The translations under genes were made by a program, and so were the position numbers. Below, in pieces: positions 8,675 to 17,471 of a DNA stretch of 64,000 nucleotides. This stretch comes from Pseudomonadota bacterium (lineage in GTDB: Bacteria; Pseudomonadota; Gammaproteobacteria; Burkholderiales; Rhodocyclaceae): assembly GCA_018240785.1 (NCBI GenBank), contig JAFEFC010000003.1, positions 149,043 through 213,042 of the forward strand. Direction: 5' to 3'. The notes under the pieces are model-generated. The model saw only the letters and a program-made list of their open reading frames with translations. It searched no databases and was not told the origin of the DNA. The first letter of the stretch is position 1. Each line of letters begins with the position of its first letter.

Positions 8675-9829
8675 ATGACTGAACCAAAGCCCGAACTCGT
8701 CCTCGTCTACGAATTTATCAGCGCCGGAGCCATCGACGCCGGAATCATCGGTGCCACAGAGTCGGGCCTCGAGCTTAGCACCGCAGCGGCCCCGGCTTCG
8801 ACCGGCGAAGGCGAATCGCTGCTGCAGCAGGGCATCTCGATGCGCGACGCGATGGTCGCCGACCTGATCGCCGCGGGCGGCTGCGACATCGCCGTGGCGA
8901 CGAGCGATGCTGCGCCCTTTGCGCCAGCAGACGATTCCGCTGCCACGCTACCCTCGGCTCCCACCCTGCTCTGCGAGCCATCCCGGCCGCGACGCCCATC
9001 GCGTTGCAGCGCGCTGCGCGTGCCGGCCGGCGAGTCGCCCATCGCCTTCCTCGCGCGGCTTGCGCCCGCCTTCGACCGTGTCTGGGTCGTCGCGCCGGAG
9101 ACGGACGGCGTCCTCGCCGACCTCTGCCGCGTCGTCGGGCCGCGACGCTGGGTCGGCTGCAGCGAGGACGCCATCGTGCGCTGCAGCAGCAAGCGCGCCA
9201 CCCGCGACGCCCTGGCCGCGCACGGCATCGCCGTACCTGCCGCATGGCAACCCGGCAAAGGCGAGCCGCCGGCAGACGGCGCCTGGATCGTGAAGCCCGA
9301 TGACGGCGCCGGCACCCAGGACACGCGCCGGCACACGCACTTTGTCGACGCGCTCGGAGACTTCGAAACCCGACAGCAGGCGGGCCGCAGCGCGACACTG
9401 GAACAATGGGTGGCGGGCGAGCCCCTGAGCCTGTCGCTGCTGTGCCGCAGCGACCGCACCGAACTCCTGTGCATCAACCGCCAGCGCATCGAGCTCGCAG
9501 TCGATGGCACCCTCAGCTACCACGGCGTCGATCCCGACATCGAGCCGATCGGCAGCCACTGCGGCCGACAACTGGCCGAACTGGCATGCAGGATCCGCGC
9601 CGCCATGCCGGGCCTCGCCGGCTTCGTCGGCGTCGATGTGGTCTGGACGCCCGAAGGCCGGCCGGTCGTCATCGAGATCAACCCGCGCCAGACCTGCGCC
9701 TACGTCGGCCTGTCTCGCCGCCTCGGCCGCAACCTCGCCGCCGAGATCCTGGCGATCCACGACACCGTGCCGACATCGAGCCCAGCGGTCCGCGACAGCG
9801 AATCCATCGAAACGGAACAAACCGCATGA
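8675..9829 (+). CDS. ATP-grasp ligase of methylofuran/H4MPT synthesis (MfnD-like)
   Basis: A 384-residue ATP-grasp protein. The N-terminal LVLVYEFISAGAI is typical of the tyramine--glutamate ligase (MfnD) group, the central part has KPDDGAGTQDTRRH (ATP-binding loop, about residues 208-221) and the C-terminal part has the metal-binding VVIEINPRQTCAYVG block. MfnD joins glutamate to tyramine in methanofuran; bacterial methylofuran carries tyrosine, so the bacterial substrate may differ. Three in-frame ATGs (8660, 8669, 8675) exist; 8675 avoids overlap with the divergent HisA-like gene. The stop overlaps the next gene in an ATGA. Confidence 0.78.
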   Translation: MTEPKPELVLVYEFISAGAIDAGIIGATESGLELSTAAAPASTGEGESLLQQGISMRDAMVADLIAAGGCDIAVATSDAAPFAPADDSAATLPSAPTLLCEPSRPRRPSRCSALRVPAGESPIAFLARLAPAFDRVWVVAPETDGVLADLCRVVGPRRWVGCSEDAIVRCSSKRATRDALAAHGIAVPAAWQPGKGEPPADGAWIVKPDDGAGTQDTRRHTHFVDALGDFETRQQAGRSATLEQWVAGEPLSLSLLCRSDRTELLCINRQRIELAVDGTLSYHGVDPDIEPIGSHCGRQLAELACRIRAAMPGLAGFVGVDVVWTPEGRPVVIEINPRQTCAYVGLSRRLGRNLAAEILAIHDTVPTSSPAVRDSESIETEQTA

Positions 9830-10989
9830 CGCCGCCTTCATCCACCCGACCCGGCACTGCCGCCGCGCCGGCAGTCATCGGCTGGGACATCGGCGGCGCC
9901 CATGTGAAGGCGAGCCTGCTCGTAGCCGGTCGCATCGCCGACATCGTGCAGTGGCCGACGCCGATGTGGCAGGGCCTCGAGCATCTCGACAACGCTGTGG
10001 CCGCCACCCGCGCGCGCTGGCCGCAATTCGGCGCCACGCGCCACGCGGTGACGATGACGGCGGAAATGGCCGACCTGTTTCCGGACCGGGAAGCCGGCGT
10101 GCTCGCGATCGCCAGCCGGATGGGCGAACAGCTCGGCGCCCAAGTCCGCTTCTTCGCCGGCGATGCCGGCTGGGCGAAGCTCGATGCCGTGGCCGAAAAG
10201 TGGGAAGCGATCGCCTCGGCGAACTGGCTTGCCACCGCCCGTATGGTCGCCCTCCGGCATCCCGACGCCCTTCTGGTCGACATCGGCAGCACCACCACCG
10301 ACCTGATCCCCATCGTCGCCGGCCGGCCTTCACCCGCCGGCCGCAGCGATGCCGCGCGTCTGGCGAGCGGCGAACTCGTCTACCTCGGCGTGGTGCGCAC
10401 CCCGCTGTGCGCGCTGGCGCGGCGCATCCCGTTCGACGGCACGTACACCAACGTCATGAACGAGTTCTTCGCCACCACCGCCGACGTGTTCCGCCTCACC
10501 GGCGAGCTGGACGCCGACCACGACCAGTACCCGCCCGCCGACGGCGGCAGCAAGGACACCGCCGCCACCTGCCAGCGCCTCGCGCGGATGATCGGCCGCG
10601 ACGCACGCGACGCGAGCGAGGCGGCGTGGCGCGAATTCGCCAGGCAATGGCGACGGATGATGACGGCAGAGATCGGACGCAACGCGAGCCGGGTCGAGCC
10701 CAGAACCGCAGCGGCCCGGCTCTCCCCGCCGACTTCAGGACTCGAGCAGCCAGCCGACTCGATCGCACGCGGCAAGCAATCCAGCCAGGCCCACGCCGGC
10801 ACCGCTCCCGCGCCCATCGTCGGCGCCGGCTGCGGCCTTTTCCTGGCGCAGGCCCTCGCCGACCGTCTCGGCCGCCCTTTCCAGCCCTTCGACGCGCTGA
10901 TCGACGCCGATCCTGCGTGCCGCAGATGGGTCGCGACCTGCGCGCCCGCCGTGGCGGTCGCGGTGCTGCTCGAACGGGAACTGCCGTGA
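9826..10989 (+). CDS. H4MPT-linked C1 transfer pathway protein (hydantoinase/ASKHA-like)
   Basis: A 387-residue protein with VIGWDIGGAHVKASLL near residues 17-32 and LLVDIGSTTTDLIPI near 149, the two phosphate-binding loops of the actin/sugar-kinase/hydantoinase-A fold. Proteins of this type are a conserved unknown of bacterial and archaeal H4MPT clusters. It probably uses ATP in cofactor assembly; the substrate is unknown. A Ser/Ala/Pro-rich low-complexity stretch (about residues 285-330) interrupts the C-terminal half and is probably a lineage-specific linker. It overlaps the upstream ATP-grasp gene (ATGA) and the downstream kinase (GTGA). Confidence 0.82.
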   Translation: MTPPSSTRPGTAAAPAVIGWDIGGAHVKASLLVAGRIADIVQWPTPMWQGLEHLDNAVAATRARWPQFGATRHAVTMTAEMADLFPDREAGVLAIASRMGEQLGAQVRFFAGDAGWAKLDAVAEKWEAIASANWLATARMVALRHPDALLVDIGSTTTDLIPIVAGRPSPAGRSDAARLASGELVYLGVVRTPLCALARRIPFDGTYTNVMNEFFATTADVFRLTGELDADHDQYPPADGGSKDTAATCQRLARMIGRDARDASEAAWREFARQWRRMMTAEIGRNASRVEPRTAAARLSPPTSGLEQPADSIARGKQSSQAHAGTAPAPIVGAGCGLFLAQALADRLGRPFQPFDALIDADPACRRWVATCAPAVAVAVLLERELP

Positions 10990-11624
10990 TCCGGGTCGTC
11001 AAGCTCGGCGGCAGCCTCGCCCGCGACCCGCTGCTGCCGCAGTGGCTGCAGATGCTCGCCGAGCACGGCGGCGGCCACATCGTCATCGTGCCCGGCGGCG
11101 GCCCCTTCGCCGATGCCGCGCGCGACGCGCAGGCCGCCTGGCAGTCGAACGACGTCACCGCCCACAACATGGCCGTCCTCGGCATGGCGCAGTTCGGCTA
11201 CCTGCTGCAGGGCCTGTGCCCCGGCCTCGTGACTGCACGCAATGTGGCTGAGGTCGAGCGCGTGCTGAAATCCGCCAAGGTCGCCGTGTGGCTCCCGTTC
11301 GACCTGCTGCGCGAAGCGCCCGACGAACTGACTAGCTGGGACGTCACCTCGGACAGCCTCGCGTTGTGGCTCGCCAGCGAGCTTGGCGCGGCCCACGTGG
11401 CGCTGGTCAAATCGTGCGCGATTCCCGTCAGTCAGGATTGGGATGCACTATCGACGGCTGGCATCGTCGACCGGCGCTTTCCGACGCTGGGACGCGATGC
11501 GCGCTGCACCGTCGAGTTGGTCGCGCGCGACGACCTTGCAGCGCCAACTCGATGGCTTTCCCTGCCGATCGCCCGCGTGGAAGCGACCAACACAAGGTTC
11601 CACCGCCAAACATACGAGGGCTGA
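10986..11624 (+). CDS. mfnE: Amino acid kinase family protein, MfnE-like
   Basis: A 212-residue amino acid kinase-fold protein starting with GTG in a GTGA overlap. The N-terminal VVKLGGSLARDP is the phosphate loop, followed by VIVPGGGPFADAAR near residue 35. MfnE phosphorylates the aminomethylfuran phosphate intermediate in methanofuran synthesis. The presence of mfnB in the same island (13863-14600) supports this role. It is the last gene of the three-gene plus-strand run 8675-11624. Exact substrate specificity is inferred. Confidence 0.78.
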   Translation: MIRVVKLGGSLARDPLLPQWLQMLAEHGGGHIVIVPGGGPFADAARDAQAAWQSNDVTAHNMAVLGMAQFGYLLQGLCPGLVTARNVAEVERVLKSAKVAVWLPFDLLREAPDELTSWDVTSDSLALWLASELGAAHVALVKSCAIPVSQDWDALSTAGIVDRRFPTLGRDARCTVELVARDDLAAPTRWLSLPIARVEATNTRFHRQTYEG

Positions 11625-11655
11625 GCGACAGGTAGAGACCCAATACGCCAATCAG

Positions 11656-11682
11656 ACTTCTCGACTGGATATTCCGAGAAGT
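11656..11682. other. Short inverted repeat after the mfnE-like gene
   Basis: ACTTCTCG (11656-11663) and CGAGAAGT (11675-11682) are perfect 8-bp arms with an 11-nt loop. It lies between convergent genes and could weakly terminate or stabilise transcripts, but it has no T-tract. Confidence 0.35.
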
Positions 11683-11727
11683 TCGAACTCAGCTGTGCCG
11701 GGAGTGAAAGGTCTGTCGGCTCAGCCG

Positions 11728-12147
11728 TTACGGGCTTCGGTCGCGAGTGCCATGTGTACGCCTCATGAACGCGGGCATCAGTGCGAATAGCAGCAGCATT
11801 GCCAGATATGCGCCTCCAGAGACGGGATCGCGGCTGGACACATAGTCTGCAAGTGATCGTTCCTGCAATACCGCGGCCAACACAAGTTCTGCAGCGAGCA
11901 ACAGCACAAGGGCCAGCAGCCCTGTACCAAGGCGCGCAGGCATGGAAGGCGGCACGGCGAAGTGCCTGATCACGAATCTTGCCGCGACCAGCGTGACGAC
12001 AAACATGATCGGCATCTCGCCCAATTCAGCAATGCGTTCGCCCACGCGGGGCACGATAAAAGTGATGCGAATCGCCCCCAACATGAACCCAGCGCCAAAC
12101 ACCAGCGCGAAGTAGACCAGTCCGGCCTTGATCGCAGGCAATTTCAA
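11728..12147 (-). CDS. Small integral membrane protein of unknown function
   Basis: A 139-residue protein with four likely membrane segments (about residues 8-27, 43-62, 72-92 and 109-127) and a positively charged C-terminus (RRTHGTRDR). The segment GAIRITFIVPRVGERIAELGE between helices 1 and 2 looks conserved but I cannot assign a named family. It shares an ATGA overlap with the upstream nitroreductase-like gene, so they are one transcription unit. The pair interrupts the cofactor island and is probably not part of C1 metabolism. Confidence 0.7.
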   Translation of the reverse strand: MKLPAIKAGLVYFALVFGAGFMLGAIRITFIVPRVGERIAELGEMPIMFVVTLVAARFVIRHFAVPPSMPARLGTGLLALVLLLAAELVLAAVLQERSLADYVSSRDPVSGGAYLAMLLLFALMPAFMRRTHGTRDRSP

Positions 12148-13262
12148 GTCAGCACTGCGTCTATTGGCCTGCGCAGCGATGGCGGCAACTTCGGCCCGCG
12201 GCCGAAGCGAACGACGAGGTCGGGCCTGCGTCCGCCAACACCCAGGAAGCTTGCAAACTGTGGTCTCAGCGTGGGGACCTCCACCGGCTGATTAAGCATT
12301 GAGTTGCGGATTCCCAAGGCCGCCGACTGGAGTGCAAAGCGCTCGTAGCAACGCCCTACCTCGATCCATTGGGCGGGGCTCTCCCCCTCGGAGACGAAGA
12401 CAGCGATTCCGGCCGAGCTGCGCACATGTTTCGCGTACTTTTCGTTCTCCACTTTCGGCGTAAAGAACAGGCCGAAGAGCAGGCGGCCAAGCCAGGAAGG
12501 CACGGAGGGATTCCCCGACGACGCGGCATACAGACCATCGCCCGTGCGGACTGCATCGTCGGCGTTGAAGCGAATCCACGCTTTCAACTCCTCGACGAAA
12601 GCCGGGTCATGCATCTGCGCCGTATTTCCCTGCACGACATACTCGAGAACCTTCTCCAATGCGTCGCGCACGGTGAGAAGAATGACATGAACGCCGTTGC
12701 CTTGGCTTGCTTTCTCCAGCAGCGCAAGCTCCCTCGCTGAAATCGGCTTGCCGTCGTACTCGGCGCGCGTGCTCTGGCGTTCGGGGATAGCGTTGAACAG
12801 ACTGGTCGCAACAGCCCTGGTCGGCTCCAGGGCAATCCGCAGCAATTTGCCCGCAGAATCATTGAAGACGAGGTTCCCGTAGAGTCCGTTGGCAAGTGCC
12901 GCCTGAAGCAGGTTCTCGGCGGCACAACCGATGGAAACGAACAGATGATGATCATCCGGGTCCACCGCGGGACAGCGTCGCGAAAAATCCGGCAGGATCG
13001 ATATGGAGCGGTGTTCCAGCCGAAACTTCCAGCACTGGGTATTGTGACTGGATGGCGCCAAAGTCGCGCAGCGCACCAGTTCGCGCAGGAGCGCCGAGTT
13101 GTCGCCAGCGTCTGCCATCCCGTGACGCCAAGTGTTGCTTGCCGCATTGGCGTAGCCAGCGTCAGTGGTTTCCGATGAGCAGGACGCCACGGCAGCCAAT
13201 GTGGCAAGGGTCGCCGATCCGGAAAGAATGAATTCTCGTCGAGTGACCATCACGCGCGTCAT
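12144..13262 (-). CDS. Nitroreductase-like (Acg-type) FMN protein with Tat/lipoprotein signal
   Basis: A 372-residue protein. The N-terminus has a twin-arginine-like TRREFILSG and then LAAVASC, a lipobox-like Cys at residue 28, so it is probably exported and perhaps lipid-anchored. The body has the split nitroreductase pattern of Acg-type proteins: LAPSSHNTQCWKF near residue 67, RQSTRAEYDGKP near 160 and a C-terminal GRRPDLVVRFGRGP. Such proteins bind or sequester FMN; catalytic activity is uncertain. A start at 13250 is equally possible and places the Arg pair at residues 4-5. It is translationally coupled to the membrane protein gene downstream. Confidence 0.75.
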   Translation of the reverse strand: MTRVMVTRREFILSGSATLATLAAVASCSSETTDAGYANAASNTWRHGMADAGDNSALLRELVRCATLAPSSHNTQCWKFRLEHRSISILPDFSRRCPAVDPDDHHLFVSIGCAAENLLQAALANGLYGNLVFNDSAGKLLRIALEPTRAVATSLFNAIPERQSTRAEYDGKPISARELALLEKASQGNGVHVILLTVRDALEKVLEYVVQGNTAQMHDPAFVEELKAWIRFNADDAVRTGDGLYAASSGNPSVPSWLGRLLFGLFFTPKVENEKYAKHVRSSAGIAVFVSEGESPAQWIEVGRCYERFALQSAALGIRNSMLNQPVEVPTLRPQFASFLGVGGRRPDLVVRFGRGPKLPPSLRRPIDAVLT

Positions 13263-13348
13263 TCCGAAGTCAGAGGCAGGAAGCTTGAGGTTGCGCCCCC
13301 CCGGTTAGCCAGACCAGAAGAAGTGGATCAGAATCTCTCGAGAACGTC

Positions 13349-13530
13349 ATGCGATCCGTCAGGATGCTCCAGGCAAGGTCGTCGCTGACCCGCTTGGTGG
13401 AAGCCATCGAGCGGAGGCGGGAACGCGGGATCGCCACCGCGCCCAATGGTCGCCCTGCCGCCAAGCTGTTACCCATGGATACCTTGCACGCAACGCAGCG
13501 AATCGGTATTGCGAGGGACTTGAGCCGATA
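13349..13530 (+). pseudogene. Phd/YefM-type antitoxin remnant
   Basis: The first ~60 codons encode LQARSSLTRLVEAIERRRE, NGRPAAKLLPMD and RIGIARD, in the order and spacing of type II Phd/YefM antitoxins. After about 13530 the frame continues to 13720, but that tail is only the antisense of the Fic-like fragment and lacks an antitoxin C-terminus. No intact toxin lies next to it. The fragment appears to be a leftover of a toxin-antitoxin locus joined to another broken gene. Confidence 0.55.
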
Positions 13531-13782
13531 CGCCACCACCACGCCTTCCCTGCGCGTCGACGACTCGGTCAACCCGACGACCGCCATCGGTCGCAAGTCG
13601 CCCAGCCCCTCTCGCGGCTGCGCGACGCAGATCGGCTGCTTGCCCCGGTATTCGCCCAGCGCACGCAGCGTCGCCAGTTGCCGGGCATCAAAGCTCAGCC
13701 GGGCGAGCGTGACGGCATGAAGGGTCTCGGAGGCCGCCGATGCGGTAATCGTATCCGGTATTGGGAAAGATGAGTGCTTCAT
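13530..13782 (-). pseudogene. Fic-family protein N-terminal fragment
   Basis: From ATG 13782 the first ~84 residues match the usual start of Fic/DOC proteins: SFPIPDTITASAASETL, FDARQLATLRALGEYRGKQ and ESSTRREGV (normally ESSNRIEGV). The frame stays open to 13270, but beyond about 13530 the sequence is no longer Fic-like and the HPFxxGNGR catalytic motif is absent. It is a truncated remnant in tail-to-tail contact with the antitoxin fragment. Confidence 0.6.
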
Positions 13783-13862
13783 CACGCCAATCAACCAATG
13801 CCTACCCGATTTGGCCAAGCCTGCTTTCTGGGCCGTTCAGCGCGTGCAGGCGGCCTCACCAA

Positions 13863-14600
13863 TCAAGCCGGAGCACCCAGAGGAACGCCAGGCCGACCGC
13901 CCGCGACAGTGTCTTGGGCAAGCGCGCGACGCAAGGCCCCGACCTTTTCGCCGACCAGTTCGCCCGTACGCGCGCCATCGCACACCGCGCTGCGAAAGCC
14001 GGCGAAGTCCGGCTGCAGGGCGAGCAGTTTCGGCAAGTCCGCCTCGTGCAAGGCGCCGGCCAGGCCGATCAGCTTGCCGGCCGTGCGGGCCTGCCGAACC
14101 ACTGCGGCGACGTCCTTCACCGGCATGAAATCGAACAGGCTGCCGGCCGTCTTGCCCTGCGTGTCCAGCATCAGCGCAGGAAAAGGCTGGGCGCAGGCTG
14201 TTGCGAGCAGGTTCGCAGCGACACCGGCGTCGGCAAGCAGCACCGGCACGACCTGCCATTGCGTTGTGCCCAGGCGCCTCAGCAGCTCGCAGGCCGTGGC
14301 GTCGCCCTGCCCCGGCACGCCGACCTTGACCAGATCGACGCCGCAGCGGCCGACCGCCTCCACTCGTTCGAGGATTGCCCCAATGTCCGCAAGATCGGGC
14401 GCCGGCAGGTCGCCGATCGTCGCGCTGATGCTCAGCCCGGGATGCCGCCCGCGCAGCAGGCCGACGATGTCGCGGATCTGCGATGGCTCCAGCCCGCCGA
14501 GCGCACCGGCGCGCGGCTCCTTCAGGTCGATGAAGTCGGCGCCGGCCTCGGCCGCGCGCAGCGCCTCGGTGCCATTGCGTACGCTGACGAGCATGCGCAT
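13863..14600 (-). CDS. mfnB: (5-formylfuran-3-yl)methyl phosphate synthase, MfnB
   Basis: A 245-residue member of the UPF0264/MfnB family, a TIM-barrel enzyme that builds the furan ring of methanofuran/methylofuran from two glyceraldehyde-3-phosphate. Visible blocks are MLVSVRNGTEALRAAEAGAD at the N-terminus, DLKEPRAGALGG near residue 26 with the Schiff-base lysine candidate, DLVKVGVPG near 91 and LMLDTQGKTAGSLFDF near 144. The start could be GTG 14603 or ATG 14600; both overlap the upstream stop. Confidence 0.9.
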   Translation of the reverse strand: MRMLVSVRNGTEALRAAEAGADFIDLKEPRAGALGGLEPSQIRDIVGLLRGRHPGLSISATIGDLPAPDLADIGAILERVEAVGRCGVDLVKVGVPGQGDATACELLRRLGTTQWQVVPVLLADAGVAANLLATACAQPFPALMLDTQGKTAGSLFDFMPVKDVAAVVRQARTAGKLIGLAGALHEADLPKLLALQPDFAGFRSAVCDGARTGELVGEKVGALRRALAQDTVAGGRPGVPLGAPA

Positions 14601-15181
14601 CACGCCGCCTCCGCGGCCGACCGGCCACCGTGGTGCCGGTCAACCGCCTCGACGAGCCAACCCCAGGCTTCCAGCTCGGCGGGGCCGGCGGTCTTGTCGA
14701 TGGCGATCTGCAGGTAGGCCATTTCGCCCTCGACCTTGTCGCGGGGCAGCATGCCGAGCCGGCTCACCAGCACCGCGCCCTCGATCACCGCTGCCTGCGC
14801 GCGGTTGAAGCCGCGAAAGGCGCCGTGCGACACCTCGCGCGCGCGCGCCATGTGCAGCACCGGGCGCAGCGGGTCGTCGTCAACGCGCAGCAACTCGAGC
14901 TCGACGTGCCCCAGCGTGTCGGCCAGCCGGCAGCCGGGGAAATCCTGCAGCGCCACGGTGGCGAAGTCGCGGCGGCCGGTCACGCAGCCGGCGAACACGC
15001 GCACGTCGTCGGTGAGATTCAGCACCGCGCAGCGGGTGGCGAGGATGTTGGCCAGCGTGGTCGAAGGCTTGAAGGGCATCAGCACCACCTCATCGCCTTG
15101 GTAGCGCACGCCCATTGGCGCCAGGTGCGCCACGCCGGCGGCGCACTGCGTCGTCACCAGGGTCTCAAAGATCATCGGCAT
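14600..15181 (-). CDS. DUF447 family protein of the H4MPT cluster
   Basis: A protein of about 193 residues starting MPMIFETLVTTQ, with HLAPMGVRYQGDEVVLMPFKP near residue 18 and a flavin-reductase-like split barrel. DUF447 proteins recur in archaea and in methylotroph H4MPT islands, where they are linked to cofactor synthesis with no proven reaction. It overlaps the upstream DHPS-like gene by 17 bases and the downstream mfnB start by one base. In-frame ATGs at 15181 and 15175 are both plausible. Confidence 0.8.
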   Translation of the reverse strand: MPMIFETLVTTQCAAGVAHLAPMGVRYQGDEVVLMPFKPSTTLANILATRCAVLNLTDDVRVFAGCVTGRRDFATVALQDFPGCRLADTLGHVELELLRVDDDPLRPVLHMARAREVSHGAFRGFNRAQAAVIEGAVLVSRLGMLPRDKVEGEMAYLQIAIDKTAGPAELEAWGWLVEAVDRHHGGRSAAEAA

Positions 15182-16643
15182 CGGCTTCCTTGCTGGCACG
15201 CGTCGCGGCGCCGAGCGATGCGCCGTCGGATTCGCGTGCCGGACTGTCATTGCGGAGCGCGCTCCGCTGCTTCTTCGTCGGCCCCGGTGCACACTGGTGC
15301 AGCAAATCCTGGGCCTGGCGGTCGGCGGCACAACCCCAGTCAAGCGGCTGGTCCTGCGTGTAGCGCTTGCCCAGGGTCCAGGCGATCTCGGCGCGGGCAA
15401 GTTCCACGCCCATGTAGAAGGCGTGGCCGGCGTCGCCTTCGAGCCCGAGCTGTGGCCACAGTGCGAACGGATCGGTGCCTCGGCGGATGCCGTCGCGGTT
15501 GTAGACGTGCAGGCCGGATTCGGACACCTGCACGCGGAAATTGGGGTCGCGCACCGCGGCGGCCGTCTCCGCGATCTCGGCGTCGCTGTCGGGGAACGGC
15601 CGCTTGGCGTGCACCGTCATCAGCTCGTCGGTGTAGCCCTTGGGCAGCGACTGGTGCTCGCGTGCGGCATACATCACCCGCCGCGCCACATCGGCCTCCT
15701 TCACCGCGCGCCGCGCATGGCCGCTGACCTGGGTAGTGAGCACCGCACCCGCGCGCAGCTCGGCGGCGATGCCGAACAGCACGGCGTTGATGCCGCTGGT
15801 GTCGGCTTCGGTCAGCTCGGTGACGTTGCCGACACCCATCATGATGTCGATGTCCGGGTAGCGCTCGCGCAGGCGCTGGTAGCGGCACAGCGAGGACAGC
15901 AGGCCGAAAGGGATGGGATCGAGGATGGCGTCGGCGAGGAAGGGCTTGCCCTTGGCGCGCATCGCGTCGATCGCCGCCTGCAGCGAGGCCTCGTCATGCG
16001 GCTCGCGCGGAATCAGCACCGGCACCGCAGCCACCTCGTCCGCCACCCAGAGTTTGTCGATGGTGAGGCTCAGCAGGTAGTCCGCCCCGGCGCGGCCGCC
16101 ACGCAGCAGTTCCTGCGCATCGAGCGAATCGACGCTGACGCGAAAGCCGTCGGCCTTCAGCGCCCGCACCGCGTCCTCGAGGTGGTCGAAGGCCGTGGCG
16201 GGCAGGCAGCCCAGGTCGATGACGTCGGCGCCGTCGGCCGCCAGTGCCCGCGCGCGCGCGACGATGGCGGGCACCGTGAGACGGGGCGCATCGACGATCT
16301 CGGCAAAGATGCGGATGTCGTGGGCGGAGAGGTCCACATGCTGCGCCGCCTGATTGAAGTGGCGCGGGATGTCCTTCAGCTCTTCCGGCCCGCGCTCGAC
16401 CGGCAGGCCGAAATGCGCCGTCAGTTCGTCGAGGTCGCCACGACAGCGACCCGGCACCATGATGCGGTCGGCCTGTACCGGCGCGTCCACCCGGCGGCGG
16501 ATCATGTCGGCGGTCATCAGGCCGGCGACCTGCAGGCCGATCTCGCGCACTTCCCAGGTGAAGGACGGCGGCTGCATGGCCGCCAGCACCTTCTCGAGGT
16601 TGCGCTGCGCAAGCCGGCCGGTCAGGAAGACGATGTGTTCCAT
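15165..16643 (-). CDS. Dihydropteroate synthase-like protein (H4MPT synthesis)
   Basis: A 492-residue protein whose C-terminal two-thirds resemble dihydropteroate synthase: ADGADVIDLGCLPA near residue 125, RVSVDSLDAQELLRGG near 158, KPFLADAILDPIPFG near 220 and MMGVGNVTELTEAD near 250. The first ~90 residues are a separate alpha/beta domain. Such DHPS-related proteins occur in methanogens and H4MPT bacteria and probably join the pterin to the arylamine, but this has not been shown for this group. The C-terminal ~45 residues are low-complexity and poorly conserved. It overlaps the dmrB-like gene by 22 bases. Confidence 0.82.
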   Translation of the reverse strand: MEHIVFLTGRLAQRNLEKVLAAMQPPSFTWEVREIGLQVAGLMTADMIRRRVDAPVQADRIMVPGRCRGDLDELTAHFGLPVERGPEELKDIPRHFNQAAQHVDLSAHDIRIFAEIVDAPRLTVPAIVARARALAADGADVIDLGCLPATAFDHLEDAVRALKADGFRVSVDSLDAQELLRGGRAGADYLLSLTIDKLWVADEVAAVPVLIPREPHDEASLQAAIDAMRAKGKPFLADAILDPIPFGLLSSLCRYQRLRERYPDIDIMMGVGNVTELTEADTSGINAVLFGIAAELRAGAVLTTQVSGHARRAVKEADVARRVMYAAREHQSLPKGYTDELMTVHAKRPFPDSDAEIAETAAAVRDPNFRVQVSESGLHVYNRDGIRRGTDPFALWPQLGLEGDAGHAFYMGVELARAEIAWTLGKRYTQDQPLDWGCAADRQAQDLLHQCAPGPTKKQRSALRNDSPARESDGASLGAATRASKEADADDL

Positions 16644-17245
16644 GCCAGTCCGAGTTCGTCGAGTCGCGCCTGCAAGGCCTCCTGCAGCGCCTGCGGGGTT
16701 TCCACCACCACCGCGTGGTCGATCGCGCGCAGCCGCTCGACATTCTGCAGCTCGATGTTGCGCGGCTTGAGCTCCACCCATTCGCGCGGCGCCTTGGTGA
16801 TGACCACCGGTGCGGTGTCGCAGGCCAGCACGATGCCCGGGATCTCCAGCTTGCCCGCCTGGGCGAAGATGTTGGTGGGCAAGGTGTCGGAAATGCCGAA
16901 GGCGCACTTCGCCACCGTGTTGCTGGTGGCCGGCGCGACCACCACCGTGTGGTAGATGTCGTCGTACAGCATGCCGACCGGCACCGAGCTCGCCGTCTTG
17001 TCGCGGAACACCCGGCAGCGCGCCTTCAGCGCGTCGATACGGTAGTCGTAAAGCGGCAACACTTCCTCCGCCGCCGCCGACAGGAACAGGTCCAGGGCCG
17101 GCAGGCGGAAAGCGAGCTCCATGCATTCGGTCAGGTAGTGGCCGGACCCGGTGACTGCCCAGGCGAAGCGGCTGCGGCGATGGAAATCGCCTGCCGTGCC
17201 GCCGGTGGGATGCAGTTCGTCCGAGTCGGGAATTTGTCGCAACAT
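16622..17245 (-). CDS. dmrB: Flavoprotein, dihydromethanopterin reductase (DmrB-like)
   Basis: A flavodoxin/PPC-decarboxylase-fold protein of about 207 residues. It has WAVTGSGHYLTECMEL near residue 29, VVVAPATSNTVAKCAFGISDTLPTNIFAQAGK (residues ~101-132) and a CDTAPVVITKAPREWV block. This matches archaeal-type flavoproteins including DmrB of Burkholderia, which reduces dihydromethanopterin to H4MPT with FMN. The ATG at 17245 fits the family start; an upstream GTG at 17284 would add 13 residues. It is the first gene of the minus run down to mfnB. Confidence 0.78.
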   Translation of the reverse strand: MLRQIPDSDELHPTGGTAGDFHRRSRFAWAVTGSGHYLTECMELAFRLPALDLFLSAAAEEVLPLYDYRIDALKARCRVFRDKTASSVPVGMLYDDIYHTVVVAPATSNTVAKCAFGISDTLPTNIFAQAGKLEIPGIVLACDTAPVVITKAPREWVELKPRNIELQNVERLRAIDHAVVVETPQALQEALQARLDELGLAWNTSSS

Positions 17246-17471
17246 CGATGAGTTCCAGCGCTGATTCAATGCTACCTTGCGCACATGAGCTGGCGCGCAG
17301 GTCGATGTCGATTAGACAGGATTACGCCCGCCCGAGGAACCCCGCCAACGCAACAAGCATGCCCACGCCACGCCACGCCACGCCCAGCCGGGCGGGCCTT
17401 GGCCCGTTTTTCGCTAAAGCCGTTGGCAAACCGAATTTCCGATAACGACCCAAGGTGCCGAGGAGCGCGCA

